Shown one piece after another: positions 15,620 through 24,649 of a DNA stretch of 64,000 nucleotides. A program made the position numbers and the translations under genes. Where the stretch lies: assembly GCA_002383285.1 (NCBI GenBank), contig DFXU01000002.1, forward strand, positions 1 to 64,000, written 5' to 3'. Each line of letters opens with the position of its first letter. The first letter of the stretch is position 1. The notes under the pieces are model-generated. The model saw only the letters and a program-made list of their open reading frames with translations. It did no database searches and was not told where the DNA came from. This stretch comes from Caryophanales bacterium UBA4100 (GTDB lineage: Bacteria > Bacillota > Bacilli > Paenibacillales > UBA4045).

Positions 15620-16714
15620 ATGAAGCAGATTACAGTTGAGCTAGGTGAACGTTCATATCCAATATATATAGGAGAAGGGATATTGGATCGTATTGGAGAA
15701 TTCTTCGCAGAACGTTCCATCAATAAGCATTCACCCATACTCATCATTACTGATGAGAATCTAGCTGCACAGCATCTGGATAATGTAACGCACAATCTGA
15801 AGCATGCTGGCTATAACGTAATTGTAAAAATTGTGCCACCTGGAGAAAGGTCTAAATCTCTAGCTGTTCTTGAGGACGTTATCGGTGCTGCGCTACATGG
15901 TGGACTTGATCGACAGTCGACTATTGTTGCGCTGGGTGGTGGTGTGGTAGGTGATTTAGCCGGTTTTGTTGCTGCTAGTTATATGCGTGGAGTCCGCTTT
16001 GTACAGATCGCAACTACAATTCAAGCACATGATTCAAGTGTTGGCGGTAAGGTCGGAGTCAATCATCCCTTCGCTAAGAATATCATTGGTGCATTTCACC
16101 AGCCAGAATTAGTCATATTCGATATAGCAACACTTCGTACACTACCTGATAGAGAGATTCGTTCAGGCCTGTCTGAAGTGCTTAAGGAGGGCTTGATCTG
16201 GGATGCTGAGTTCGTTGCTTGGTGTGATCAGAATACGGATAATCTACTTGAGATGAATTCGGATGCGCTACAACATGCTATATATGAAGGCATTCGTATT
16301 AAAGCTAATGTTGTTTCGTTGGATGAGCGGGAGAATGATCTTAGAGCTATTCTAAACTTGGGGCATACGATTGGGCACGCTCTTGAAGCCGTTTCAGGAT
16401 ATAATGAGCTGCTTCATGGAGAAGCAATTTCGATTGGTATGGTTGGAGCAGCCAAGCTTGCGATACGTCTCGGGAGCCCAGAATCGATATACATAGAGAC
16501 TAAGAGATTGTTATCTAATCTTGGATTACCTACGAGACTGCCCGAGCATCTAGACATAGAAGAAATCATGAGCGCAATGATGCATGACAAGAAATTCAAA
16601 GAGGGTCAAATGGTATTCGTAATACCTATTGCAATTGGGTCTGTAGAAGTTCGCAAAGGTGTTCCTGCGGAGTTAGTTAGAGAAGTGGTAATAGAGTTAA
16701 AACGGGAGGTGTAG
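15620..16714 (+). CDS. aroB: 3-dehydroquinate synthase
   Basis: 364 residues. NAD-dependent enzyme that closes DAHP to 3-dehydroquinate. The nucleotide block is ALGGGVVGDLAGF near 95-107. DSSVGGKVGVNHP carries the substrate lysine, SEVLKEGLI and the metal-binding NLGHTIGHALE follow, and LHGEAISIGM has the third metal histidine. One change stands out: the loop before DSSVGGK reads ATTIQAH, where relatives usually have PTTLLAH or PTTLLAQ. All metal and substrate residues that I can identify are kept, so it is probably active. Confidence 0.96.
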   Translation: MKQITVELGERSYPIYIGEGILDRIGEFFAERSINKHSPILIITDENLAAQHLDNVTHNLKHAGYNVIVKIVPPGERSKSLAVLEDVIGAALHGGLDRQSTIVALGGGVVGDLAGFVAASYMRGVRFVQIATTIQAHDSSVGGKVGVNHPFAKNIIGAFHQPELVIFDIATLRTLPDREIRSGLSEVLKEGLIWDAEFVAWCDQNTDNLLEMNSDALQHAIYEGIRIKANVVSLDERENDLRAILNLGHTIGHALEAVSGYNELLHGEAISIGMVGAAKLAIRLGSPESIYIETKRLLSNLGLPTRLPEHLDIEEIMSAMMHDKKFKEGQMVFVIPIAIGSVEVRKGVPAELVREVVIELKREV

Positions 16715-16717
16715 TTT

Positions 16718-17098
16718 ATGAAGGTCAGGGGAATTCGAGGGGCAACCACAGTAGAACATAACGAAGCAGAAGAAATTCTTGCATCTACAGTGGAGCTGTT
16801 AAATCAGATTATTGTTGAGAATGATATTGAACCAGAGGATATATGCAGTGTGTTCGTTACAACTACACAGGATTTAGACGCAACATTCCCTGCACGCGCT
16901 ATTCGTCAGATGCAAGGCTGGGAGCTTGTTCCCTTAATGTGCTCACTAGAGATTGCAGTTAAGAATAGTTTAGAGAAATGTATTCGTCTCATGGTATTGG
17001 TGAATACCCATAAGGATCAGAATGAAATTCATCATGTTTATCTAAATCATGCCTCTATTCTTCGACCAGATCTTAAAGAAAAGATGAACCATTCCTAA
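16718..17098 (+). CDS. aroH: Chorismate mutase, AroH type
   Basis: 126 residues, the monofunctional trimeric beta-alpha fold. It rearranges chorismate to prephenate for phenylalanine and tyrosine. RGIRGATTVEHN contains the active-site arginine near residue 7. TQDLDATFPARAIRQM and CIRLMVLVNT (second active-site arginine near residue 90) also match. It follows aroB by 3 bases. Downstream, the trp promoter begins within 10 bases of its stop. Confidence 0.96.
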   Translation: MKVRGIRGATTVEHNEAEEILASTVELLNQIIVENDIEPEDICSVFVTTTQDLDATFPARAIRQMQGWELVPLMCSLEIAVKNSLEKCIRLMVLVNTHKDQNEIHHVYLNHASILRPDLKEKMNHS

Positions 17099-17106
17099 AT
17101 GCATGG

Positions 17107-17136
17107 TTGACGATGCTTTATTCCGTAATGTATAGT
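17107..17136 (+). promoter_or_regulatory. Sigma-A promoter of the trp operon
   Basis: TTGACG (17107-17112), 18-base spacer, TATAGT (17131-17136). Predicted start near 17143, only a few bases before the first TRAP triplet, so the whole TRAP site is transcribed first. Confidence 0.75.
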
Positions 17137-17146
17137 AGTGACAGCA

Positions 17147-17189
17147 GAGTTGAGTAGAGTTTAGTTGAGGTTAGATGAGTTGAGCTGAG
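17147..17189 (+). promoter_or_regulatory. TRAP binding site: nine (G/T)AG triplets at 5-base spacing
   Basis: GAG or TAG begins at 17147, 17152, 17157, 17162, 17167, 17172, 17177, 17182 and 17187: seven GAG and two TAG, each separated by exactly two bases. This is the known TRAP footprint (NAG repeats with two- or three-base spacers). With tryptophan-loaded TRAP bound, the antiterminator should be blocked and the terminator at 17291 should form. mtrB, encoding TRAP, is in the same window. Confidence 0.93.
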
Positions 17190-17290
17190 TAAGTAAGCGC
17201 GCCAATACAAGGGATAGAAACCAGCATATTAAGCTGTGATTTCTTATTTTCTGTTGTATTTAGGCACAAACCATCTGAAACTGAACTTAT

Positions 17291-17320
17291 CCTCTACGAT
17301 GTTGTAGAGGTTTTTTTATA
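17291..17320 (+). terminator. trp leader attenuator terminator
   Basis: CCTCTAC (17291-17297) and GTAGAGG (17304-17310) form a perfect 7-bp stem with a 6-base loop, followed by seven T. It ends about 40 bases before trpE. A competing pairing is visible: GATGAGTTGAG (17174-17184, inside the TRAP site) with CTGAACTTATC (17281-17291), 10 of 11 positions including one G-T, plus GAG/CTC just beyond. This would take away the first bases of the terminator stem and is a plausible antiterminator. A further stem AATACAA/TTGTATT lies between them. Confidence 0.88.
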
Positions 17321-17356
17321 TTAAATATTATTTATTAAAAAAAAGGAGTGATACCC

Positions 17357-18916
17357 ATGTACAGCCCAGAACTTACTGAAGTAATCCGACTTGCTAAGGA
17401 GCATAATCTGATACCCATTGCCCGGACACTGATGGCTGATACGGAAACACCAATCCGCGTATTCCAGCATTTGTACCGAGAGCCTAGGGCCTTTCTATTA
17501 GAGAGCGTTGAAGGTGGTGTGAAATGGGCAAGATACTCCTTTATTGGAACGGATCCATTCCTAATTGTAAGAGGGAAGAACGGGGTGATGGATGTAGAGC
17601 AAGATGGAGTTCATCAGCAATATGATGAAAAACCAATTGAGCTCGTTAAATCGTTACTCCGTTCTTATTCTAGTCCTGCGTTACCAGAATTACCCCCTTT
17701 TACCGGCGGAGCTATTGGCTTCTTCGGATATGATCTCTTGCAATACTATGAGAAGCTGCCTGCTCATCGAGTAGATGACTTAGAGATGGATGATGTTCAC
17801 TTTATGTTCTGTGATCAGATCATCGTATTCGACCACTTTAAACAGCAGATGAAGGTCATTGCTAATGTACATGCGAAGAACGGTGCGACAGAAGAAGATA
17901 TTGTTGAAGCTTATGATGCAGCATGTCAGCGTATTGAATCGATGATCGAAAGATTGAAGAGACCAACGATGCAGGATCACACAGTTGTAGGATCAATTCC
18001 AGAGGATGTGGATATCGGACAATTTCAATCGAATATGACTAAGGAGCAATATATAGATCGTGTACTTCAAGCGAAAGAGTATATTAGTGCCGGTGACATC
18101 TTCCAAGTCGTTCTATCCCAACGCTTCCATATTGAAACCGATATTTCCCCTCTCCAAGTATATCGTGTGCTTCGAACAATGAATCCTTCTCCATATATGT
18201 ACTATTTAAAGCTCGATGATGAAGTCATTGTTGGAACATCACCTGAGATGCTCGTTAAGGTAGATGAAGGTAAAGTTGAGACTAGACCCATAGCGGGTAC
18301 TCGACCACGTGGAGCAACACCAGCTAGAGATCTTGAGCTTGAGAAGGAGCTGCTTGCCGATGAGAAGGAACGGGCGGAGCATCTTATGCTTGTTGATCTT
18401 GGCAGGAATGATATAGGTAGGGTATCAGAATTCGGTTCAGTTCATTGTGATTCTTATATGGAGGTTGAACGATATTCTCATGTGATGCATATCGTCTCGA
18501 ATGTAACGGGTAAGCTTCGTGAGGATAAGGACTTCTTCGATGCTTTCATATCCTGTATGCCTGCAGGTACTGTATCAGGGGCTCCTAAGCTGAGAGCAAT
18601 GGGTATCATTGCCGAATTAGAGAATGAAGCACGCGGGGCATATGCCGGTGCTATCGGATATTTAGGCTTCTCGGGAAATTTGAATACATGTATTACCATT
18701 CGCACAATTATCTTTAAGAACGGCAAGGCTTATGTCCAAGCCGGAGCAGGTATTGTGTATGATTCAGTGCCTGAGAGTGAATATACAGAAACCGTGAATA
18801 AAGCTAAAGCACTCTTGAAAGCTATTCGGATGGCAGAAGCGATCTTCCGTCCAGTCAGTCAAACGGATAAGTACATTACAAATTCTGATTATTATCTTTC
18901 TGTGGGGAGGTCCTGA
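17357..18916 (+). CDS. trpE: Anthranilate synthase component I
   Basis: 519 residues. Converts chorismate to anthranilate using ammonia passed from a glutamine amidotransferase subunit. The N-terminal LLES motif near residues 42-45 with a serine downstream is the tryptophan feedback site. The C-terminal chorismate-binding domain has GDIFQVVLSQRF, PSPYMYYL, GTSPEMLVK, RPIAGTRPRG, HLMLVDLGRND and GTVSGAPK. ATG 17357 follows AAAGGAG; a GTG at 17348 lies in that site. No trpG is in the operon, as in B. subtilis where PabA serves both pathways. Confidence 0.97.
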   Translation: MYSPELTEVIRLAKEHNLIPIARTLMADTETPIRVFQHLYREPRAFLLESVEGGVKWARYSFIGTDPFLIVRGKNGVMDVEQDGVHQQYDEKPIELVKSLLRSYSSPALPELPPFTGGAIGFFGYDLLQYYEKLPAHRVDDLEMDDVHFMFCDQIIVFDHFKQQMKVIANVHAKNGATEEDIVEAYDAACQRIESMIERLKRPTMQDHTVVGSIPEDVDIGQFQSNMTKEQYIDRVLQAKEYISAGDIFQVVLSQRFHIETDISPLQVYRVLRTMNPSPYMYYLKLDDEVIVGTSPEMLVKVDEGKVETRPIAGTRPRGATPARDLELEKELLADEKERAEHLMLVDLGRNDIGRVSEFGSVHCDSYMEVERYSHVMHIVSNVTGKLREDKDFFDAFISCMPAGTVSGAPKLRAMGIIAELENEARGAYAGAIGYLGFSGNLNTCITIRTIIFKNGKAYVQAGAGIVYDSVPESEYTETVNKAKALLKAIRMAEAIFRPVSQTDKYITNSDYYLSVGRS

Positions 18917-18918
18917 AC

Positions 18919-19959
18919 TTGGCTGAAAAAACAACGATTCAACAAGCAATTGCAAGTGTTGTAGATGGAGAAAACCTTACCCGAGCTGAAGCGTTTGCTG
19001 TCATGAATGATATCATGGAGGGCTTAGGAACTCCTGCTCAAATCGGTAGTCTGGTTACTGCGTTACGTATGAAGGGTGAGTCTATACAGGAAATTGCCGG
19101 ATTTGCTGAAAGCATGCGGAGTAAATCACATCGTGTAGAGACGGAAAGACAGAATCTTCTAGATACATGTGGTACTGGTGGTGATGGAGCGAACACCTTT
19201 AATATCTCGACGGCTTCCGCGATAGTCGCCGCTGCTGGTGGGATCCGCACTGCCAAGCAGGGGAATAGAGCGATGTCTAGTAAGAGCGGCAGTGCCGATG
19301 TCCTGGAAGCGTTGGGTGTGATCATTACATTGAATAGTGTAGAAGCATCACGCTGCCTTTCTCATGTTGGAATATGTTTTATGTTCGCTCAGGTTTATCA
19401 CCAATCCATGAAGTATGCAGCTGGTCCTCGTAGAGAAATAGGGATTCGCAACATATTTAACATGCTTGGCCCACTAACAAATCCAGCAGGTGCAGATCGT
19501 CAACTGTTAGGTGTATTCGAACGAAGTAAAACGGAGATAATCGCTAATGTCCTTCATGAATTAAAGCTCAAGCGGGGATTAGTTGTATCCAGCTATGATG
19601 GATTAGACGAGATCAGTATCTCAGCAGCTACACAAATTTCCGAATTGAAGAATGGTGAGATTCGCACCTATGATGTTACAGCGGATATGTTAGGTCTTAG
19701 AACTTGCCAGCTTAATGATATTGTTGGTGGTGATGCCAAGGATAATGCTAATATTATATTAAATGTGCTGCAAGGATATAAGGGTGCGCATAGAGATGTC
19801 GTATTGGCTAACGCAGGAGCCTGCTTCTATGTCGCTGATCAATGCTCATCGCTTGCTGAAGGGGTTAAGCTTGCGGCGGCAGTTATTGATTCAGGTAAAG
19901 CACAAGCTAAATTAAGCGAGCTTATTCGCTTCACAGGAGAATTCACTCATGTATCTTGA
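18919..19959 (+). CDS. trpD: Anthranilate phosphoribosyltransferase
   Basis: 346 residues. Joins anthranilate to PRPP. The PRPP-binding motif DTCGTGGDGANTFNIST (near 76-92) and KQGNRAMSSKSGSADVLE (near 112-129) are typical, as are GPLTNPAGA and DEISISAAT. TTG 18919 is 2 bases after the trpE stop with GGGGAGG (18904-18910) in front. It overlaps trpC by 11 bases. Confidence 0.97.
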   Translation: MAEKTTIQQAIASVVDGENLTRAEAFAVMNDIMEGLGTPAQIGSLVTALRMKGESIQEIAGFAESMRSKSHRVETERQNLLDTCGTGGDGANTFNISTASAIVAAAGGIRTAKQGNRAMSSKSGSADVLEALGVIITLNSVEASRCLSHVGICFMFAQVYHQSMKYAAGPRREIGIRNIFNMLGPLTNPAGADRQLLGVFERSKTEIIANVLHELKLKRGLVVSSYDGLDEISISAATQISELKNGEIRTYDVTADMLGLRTCQLNDIVGGDAKDNANIILNVLQGYKGAHRDVVLANAGACFYVADQCSSLAEGVKLAAAVIDSGKAQAKLSELIRFTGEFTHVS

Positions 19960-20752
19960 TCGAATCGTCGCTACAAAGCGAGAAGAGGTTAATCGGCTGA
20001 AGCAGCACACTACTGTTCAATCATTCGTATCGATCATCGATACGCTGTCCCCTACAAGAGGATTTGAGAAAGCACTTAGGAAAACTAAACGAACAACGAT
20101 GGGCTTGATCGCAGAGGTGAAGAAGGCTTCACCTTCTAAAGGGCTGATCCGAGCAGACTTTGATCCAGTTCAGATTGCATTAGCATATGAACAAGCAGGT
20201 GCGGATTGCTTATCCGTTCTTACAGATGAACAGTACTTTCAAGGCTCGAATAGCTACTTGCAGCAAGTGAGGCAAGCTGTTTCCCTACCCTTATTACGTA
20301 AGGACTTTATAATTGATGAAATTCAAATCTATGAAGCACGATCGATTGGCGCTGATGCTATACTGCTCATCGCAGCTATATTGACTACTGAGCAGATGCG
20401 TCAATTCCTTCGTGAAGCCCGTGAATTACAATTGGACGTATTGGTTGAGGTTCATAATCAGTTTGAATTGGAACAGGTGCTGGAGTTAGATGCGACTTTA
20501 ATCGGAATTAACAATCGCAATTTAAAAACCTTCGTAACTGATCTTACAACCACAGAGCAATTAATTAGTATGATTCCTGAAGGTATAATAAGGGTAAGTG
20601 AAAGTGGAATCCATTTGCAAGAGGAGATCGATTATTTGTCCTTAGCAGGTGCAGATGCCGTATTAATCGGTGAGCACTTCATGAGACAGCCGGATATTGG
20701 TGTAGCCGTAAATAATCTATTAGGCAAGATCGTTATAGAAGGAGCGAAGTAG
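19949..20752 (+). CDS. trpC: Indole-3-glycerol phosphate synthase
   Basis: 267 residues, a single-domain TIM barrel not fused to TrpF. Closes CdRP to indole-3-glycerol phosphate. Visible motifs: LIAEVKKASPSKGLI (catalytic lysine near residue 58), SVLTDEQYFQGS, LLRKDFIIDEIQIYEA, VEVHN and IGINNRNLKTF with SESGI near the end. The start lies inside trpD, so translation is coupled. Confidence 0.96.
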   Translation: MYLDRIVATKREEVNRLKQHTTVQSFVSIIDTLSPTRGFEKALRKTKRTTMGLIAEVKKASPSKGLIRADFDPVQIALAYEQAGADCLSVLTDEQYFQGSNSYLQQVRQAVSLPLLRKDFIIDEIQIYEARSIGADAILLIAAILTTEQMRQFLREARELQLDVLVEVHNQFELEQVLELDATLIGINNRNLKTFVTDLTTTEQLISMIPEGIIRVSESGIHLQEEIDYLSLAGADAVLIGEHFMRQPDIGVAVNNLLGKIVIEGAK

Positions 20753-20754
20753 AG

Positions 20755-21432
20755 ATGAATACTTCTAAACCTACGATAAAAATTTGCGGTATTCGAACCA
20801 TTCCAATGGTTGTATCTTTGGGCACATTGGCGATAGATGATATCGGATTTGTATTTGCGTCTGGTAAACGAACAGTTACCCCCGAATTTGCAGGAACCAT
20901 GATTAAGGCTCTGCGATTAACCGGTAGCTTTGCAAGAGCTGTTGGTGTATTCGTCAATCCCTCAATGGATATATTAGCTGAGACTCTAAAAGCAGCACCA
21001 TTGGATGTTATTCAGCTTCATGGTCAAGAATCACCTGAATTTTGTAAGGAGGTTAAACAACGGTTTAATGGTATCACAATATGCAAAGTATATGGTATGA
21101 AGAATGAAGAGAATCAGCTGAATATTGCAAGCCAATTAAATCCTTACCAGGGATATTGCGATTCGATATTACTAGATACCCATGACCCGCATATCGGCGG
21201 GGGAACCGGAGAAGCCTTTGCATGGAATCGGATACCCGCTTATCAAGATTGGGCTAAAGAAGTAGGAATACCGCTAATTGTTGCAGGAGGTCTTAATCCT
21301 GATAATGTTGGTGAGTTAATAAAAAGCTATAAACCTGACGGCGTTGATGTATCAAGTGGTGTAGAGAGAGATGGAACAAAAGATATTCTACTAATTAAAG
21401 CATTTATCGAAAGGGTGAGACAGAATGATTAG
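20755..21432 (+). CDS. trpF: Phosphoribosylanthranilate isomerase
   Basis: 225 residues, TIM barrel. Isomerises PRA to CdRP, the step before TrpC. KICGIRT near the N-terminus holds the catalytic cysteine; [43 protein letters not shown] (catalytic aspartate) and [12 protein letters not shown] follow. Relatives usually have the motif as KICGL/I. It starts 2 bases after trpC and its last 8 bases overlap trpB. Confidence 0.95.
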   Translation: MNTSKPTIKICGIRTIPMVVSLGTLAIDDIGFVFASGKRTVTPEFAGTMIKALRLTGSFARAVGVFVNPSMDILAETLKAAPLDVIQLHGQESPEFCKEVKQRFNGITICKVYGMKNEENQLNIASQLNPYQGYCDSILLDTHDPHIGGGTGEAFAWNRIPAYQDWAKEVGIPLIVAGGLNPDNVGELIKSYKPDGVDVSSGVERDGTKDILLIKAFIERVRQND

Positions 21433-22633
21433 TAATGTACCTGACCAGCATGGTCGATTCGGCAAATTCGGAGGTCGATTCGTTCCTGAGACGCTGATGA
21501 ATGCTTTGCTCGAGCTTGAGGAAGCGTATAAGCATTATTCTAAGGATCCAACGTTTATTGAGGAGATTCAGTATTTGCAGCAGCAATATTCTGGACGACC
21601 AACACCACTATATTATGCAGATCGGCTAACTCAATTACTAGGTGGAGCCAAAATTTATCTGAAACGGGAAGATTTAAACCATACAGGCGCACACAAAATC
21701 AATAACGCGATTGGACAGGCTGTTCTGGCCAAACGTATGGGCAAGACAAAGATCATTGCTGAGACTGGCGCTGGGCAGCATGGTGTAGCCTCAGCTACCG
21801 TTGCTGCACTACTAGGTATGGAATGTAAGGTGTTCATGGGGGAGGAGGATACGAAACGGCAGAAGCTGAATGTGTTCCGTATGAACCTTCTCGGCACAGA
21901 GGTCATTCCCGTATTGTCAGGTACTCGAACGTTGAAGGATGCTTGTAATGAAACACTTCGATATTGGGTAAGTAATGTTCAGGACACCTATTATATTCTC
22001 GGTTCAGCTACAGGTCCTCATCCATACCCCATGATGGTTCGTGACTTCCAGCGTGTAATTGGTGATGAAACAAAGCTTCAGATCATGGAGAGTGAAGGTA
22101 GATTACCAGATGCATTAGTTGCATGCGTAGGGGGCGGCAGCAATGCTGCTGGGATGTTCTATCCATTCGTGGATGATCAAGCTGTCCGACTAATTGGAGC
22201 GGAGGCCGCAGGTAGAGGAATTCATACGAATGAGCATGCTGCTACAATGACAATGGGAACACCGGGTGTATTCCAGGGTTCAATGAGCTATCTGCTGCAG
22301 GATGAATTCGGCCAGGTATTACCAGCTCATTCAATCTCAGCTGGATTGGATTATCCTGGTATTGGACCGGAGCATTCATACTTGAAAGAAATCAAGCGAG
22401 CTGAATATTATCCGATTACCGATCAAGAGGCACTAGATGCTTTACAGCTGTTATGTCGTACGGAAGGCATTATTCCTGCATTGGAAAGCGCGCATGCCAT
22501 TGCACAGACGATGAAGCTGGCTCCTACGTTGGGTAAAGAGCAGATCATTGTCATCAGCCTGTCAGGTCGTGGGGATAAAGACGTTGAATCCATCCAAGCT
22601 TATCTGGGAGGTGAGCATAATGAATCGCATTGA
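21425..22633 (+). CDS. trpB: Tryptophan synthase beta chain
   Basis: 402 residues, PLP enzyme condensing indole with serine. The cofactor lysine lies in [13 protein letters not shown] near residue 90. [17 protein letters not shown], the phosphate loop [10 protein letters not shown] near 235, and GPEHSYLK are all present. It forms the alpha2beta2 complex with TrpA, encoded next and overlapping by 14 bases. Confidence 0.98.
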   Translation: MISNVPDQHGRFGKFGGRFVPETLMNALLELEEAYKHYSKDPTFIEEIQYLQQQYSGRPTPLYYADRLTQLLGGAKIYLKREDLNHTGAHKINNAIGQAVLAKRMGKTKIIAETGAGQHGVASATVAALLGMECKVFMGEEDTKRQKLNVFRMNLLGTEVIPVLSGTRTLKDACNETLRYWVSNVQDTYYILGSATGPHPYPMMVRDFQRVIGDETKLQIMESEGRLPDALVACVGGGSNAAGMFYPFVDDQAVRLIGAEAAGRGIHTNEHAATMTMGTPGVFQGSMSYLLQDEFGQVLPAHSISAGLDYPGIGPEHSYLKEIKRAEYYPITDQEALDALQLLCRTEGIIPALESAHAIAQTMKLAPTLGKEQIIVISLSGRGDKDVESIQAYLGGEHNESH

Positions 22634-23429
22634 TGAAGTATTCATTAAGCTTCGCGAACAGAAACGAGCTGCTCTCATTCCGTTTCTGACCCTAGGCGAC
22701 CCAGATATAGATATGTCAATTGAGATTATCCAACAGCTAGAGCTAGCGGGAGCGGATATGATTGAATTGGGTGTGCCCTATTCCGATCCGCTTGCTGATG
22801 GTCCCGTCATTCAGCGCGCATCGCAGCGGGCACTAGAGCATGGAATAAGCATATTGGATTGTATCGGCTCCGCGGCTAAAGCTAGGGAGTTAGGTGTGAA
22901 GCTTCCTTTTATCCTTTTTACGTACTACAACCCGATATTACAGCTTGGTTTAGAGCGGTTTTTCCAGCTGCTCGCTGAGAACGATATCAGTGGTATGATC
23001 ATTCCAGATCTTCCTTATGAAGAGGATCATGAAGTGAGGAAGCTGTCTGAACAGTATCATATTCACTTGATACCGCTTGTTGCTCCAACATCGAATGAAC
23101 GCATACGTCAAATTTCAGCGAAGGCAGCTGGTTTTGTGTATTGTGTTTCATCATTAGGGGTAACGGGTGTTCGCACCCAATTCTATGAAGGAATCGATCA
23201 ATTTCTACAAACCGTTCGTGATTCCACGAAACTACCTATAGCTGTTGGCTTTGGTGTATCAACGAATGAGCATTATCGTTCATTCGCTGAGAAGAGTGAT
23301 GGAGTGATCGTAGGAAGTGCAATTGTAAGGACGATAGAAGAAGTTCTGCCATTACTTAGAAACCCCGCTACTAAGTCAGAGGGTTTGCAATTTATTCATA
23401 ACTTTGTACGACAATTAAAGGGTGGCTGA
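22620..23429 (+). CDS. trpA: Tryptophan synthase alpha chain
   Basis: 269 residues, TIM barrel. Splits indole-3-glycerol phosphate to indole, which is channelled to TrpB. Key blocks: [11 protein letters not shown], the catalytic glutamate in [23 protein letters not shown] (catalytic aspartate follows), [14 protein letters not shown] and VGFGVST. ATG 22620 lies inside the trpB end, 5 bases after GGGAGGTGA; longer readings lie within trpB. Confidence 0.97.
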   Translation: MNRIDEVFIKLREQKRAALIPFLTLGDPDIDMSIEIIQQLELAGADMIELGVPYSDPLADGPVIQRASQRALEHGISILDCIGSAAKARELGVKLPFILFTYYNPILQLGLERFFQLLAENDISGMIIPDLPYEEDHEVRKLSEQYHIHLIPLVAPTSNERIRQISAKAAGFVYCVSSLGVTGVRTQFYEGIDQFLQTVRDSTKLPIAVGFGVSTNEHYRSFAEKSDGVIVGSAIVRTIEEVLPLLRNPATKSEGLQFIHNFVRQLKGG

Positions 23430-23503
23430 AGTGGTAGCGTAGATGAATAAACTGGATTGCTTGACCTTAATAAGGTAATATTAATTTTTGAGGAGGGGTT
23501 ATC

Positions 23504-24610
23504 TTGATTAAACCTAAAGCGAATATCATCAATCTAAAGGCATATCAACCAGGTAAACCAATTGAAGAAGTTAAACGGGAGCTAGGTCTTACTGAGATTA
23601 CCAAGTTAGCTTCCAATGAGAATCCTTTTGGTTTTTCAGAGAAAGCAAAGCAGGCCATGATTGATGATTTAGCCAATTGCAGTTTATACCCAGATGGAGC
23701 AAGTCAAGAATTGACCGTTGTAGTCGCTGAACAGTTAGGAGTCGCTGCTAACCAGATCATATTCGGTGCTGGATCGGATGAAGTGATCCTGATGATCGCT
23801 CGTGCGTATTTAAGTAGTGGTGATGAAACCGTTATGGCCTCACACACCTTTCCACAATATAAGCATAATGCAGAAATTGAGGGAGCACATAGCATAGAAG
23901 TACCACTAGTTGATGGTGCGCATAATTTGATGGGTATGCTAGCCGCAATTACACCAAAGACGAAGATTGTATGGATTTGTAACCCGAACAATCCAACTGG
24001 GACGATGGTTACTCATCTTCAGGTGCAAGCCTTCCTTGAACAGGTTGGTCCCGATGTATTAGTCGTGCTAGATGAAGCTTATTGCGAATATAACACCTCA
24101 CCAGAATATCCAGATGGATTACAGCTGCTACAAGCTCACCCGAACTTAATCCTGCTACGTACATTCTCCAAGATATACGGTCTAGCGGCCCTTCGTATTG
24201 GTTATGGCATTGGGCATCCAGAAGTCATCCGTATGATCAATCAAGTACGTGAGCCGTTCAATACAACTCGATTGGCTCAAGTTGCTGCGAAAGCAGCTAT
24301 TCAAGATCAAGAATTTGTTAGTAATTGTAGAGAGAAGAATTCAATGGGCCTTAAATACTTGAATGATCAGTTCATTAGACTTGGGCTAAGGGCATTCCCA
24401 GCACACGGGAATTTCATTATGGTGGATACGAATAAACCCGCAGATCGAGTATTCCAGGGGTTGCTTGAGCTAGGTTTCATCGTTCGTGGAGGACACCAGC
24501 TTGATTTCCCTACATCTATTAGGGTTACTGTTGGTAGCACAGAGCAGAATGCTAATTTTATTAAAGCGTTAGAACAGGTACTGCAAAATATTACAGTAGA
24601 TGTGAGCTGA
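23504..24610 (+). CDS. hisC: Histidinol-phosphate / aromatic aminotransferase
   Basis: 368 residues, PLP-dependent class I/II aminotransferase. KLASNENPFG, NPNNPTGTMV, VLDEAYCEY and the cofactor lysine in TFSKIYGLAALRIGYG (near 222) are clear. In B. subtilis the same gene at this place in the trp supraoperon serves both histidine and the last step of Phe/Tyr synthesis. That dual role is likely here because tyrA follows. TTG 23504 is preceded by AGGAGGGG. An ACCTT/AAGGT inverted repeat lies just before that site. Confidence 0.93.
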   Translation: MIKPKANIINLKAYQPGKPIEEVKRELGLTEITKLASNENPFGFSEKAKQAMIDDLANCSLYPDGASQELTVVVAEQLGVAANQIIFGAGSDEVILMIARAYLSSGDETVMASHTFPQYKHNAEIEGAHSIEVPLVDGAHNLMGMLAAITPKTKIVWICNPNNPTGTMVTHLQVQAFLEQVGPDVLVVLDEAYCEYNTSPEYPDGLQLLQAHPNLILLRTFSKIYGLAALRIGYGIGHPEVIRMINQVREPFNTTRLAQVAAKAAIQDQEFVSNCREKNSMGLKYLNDQFIRLGLRAFPAHGNFIMVDTNKPADRVFQGLLELGFIVRGGHQLDFPTSIRVTVGSTEQNANFIKALEQVLQNITVDVS

Positions 24611-24649
24611 GGACGGTTTCAGTACAACTTCGATGGAAAGAGTGAGACG

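Noticed and set aside
17099..17356. T-box or tryptophan leader peptide control of trpE
   Set aside because: No tryptophan-codon-rich short frame and no T-box AGGGTGGnACCGCG-type sequence is visible; the phased triplets explain control by TRAP.
23460..23490. ACCTT-aat-AAGGT hairpin before hisC as a terminator
   Set aside because: Only 5 bp, A/T-rich, with a T-run broken by other bases; hisC is expected to be co-transcribed with trp.
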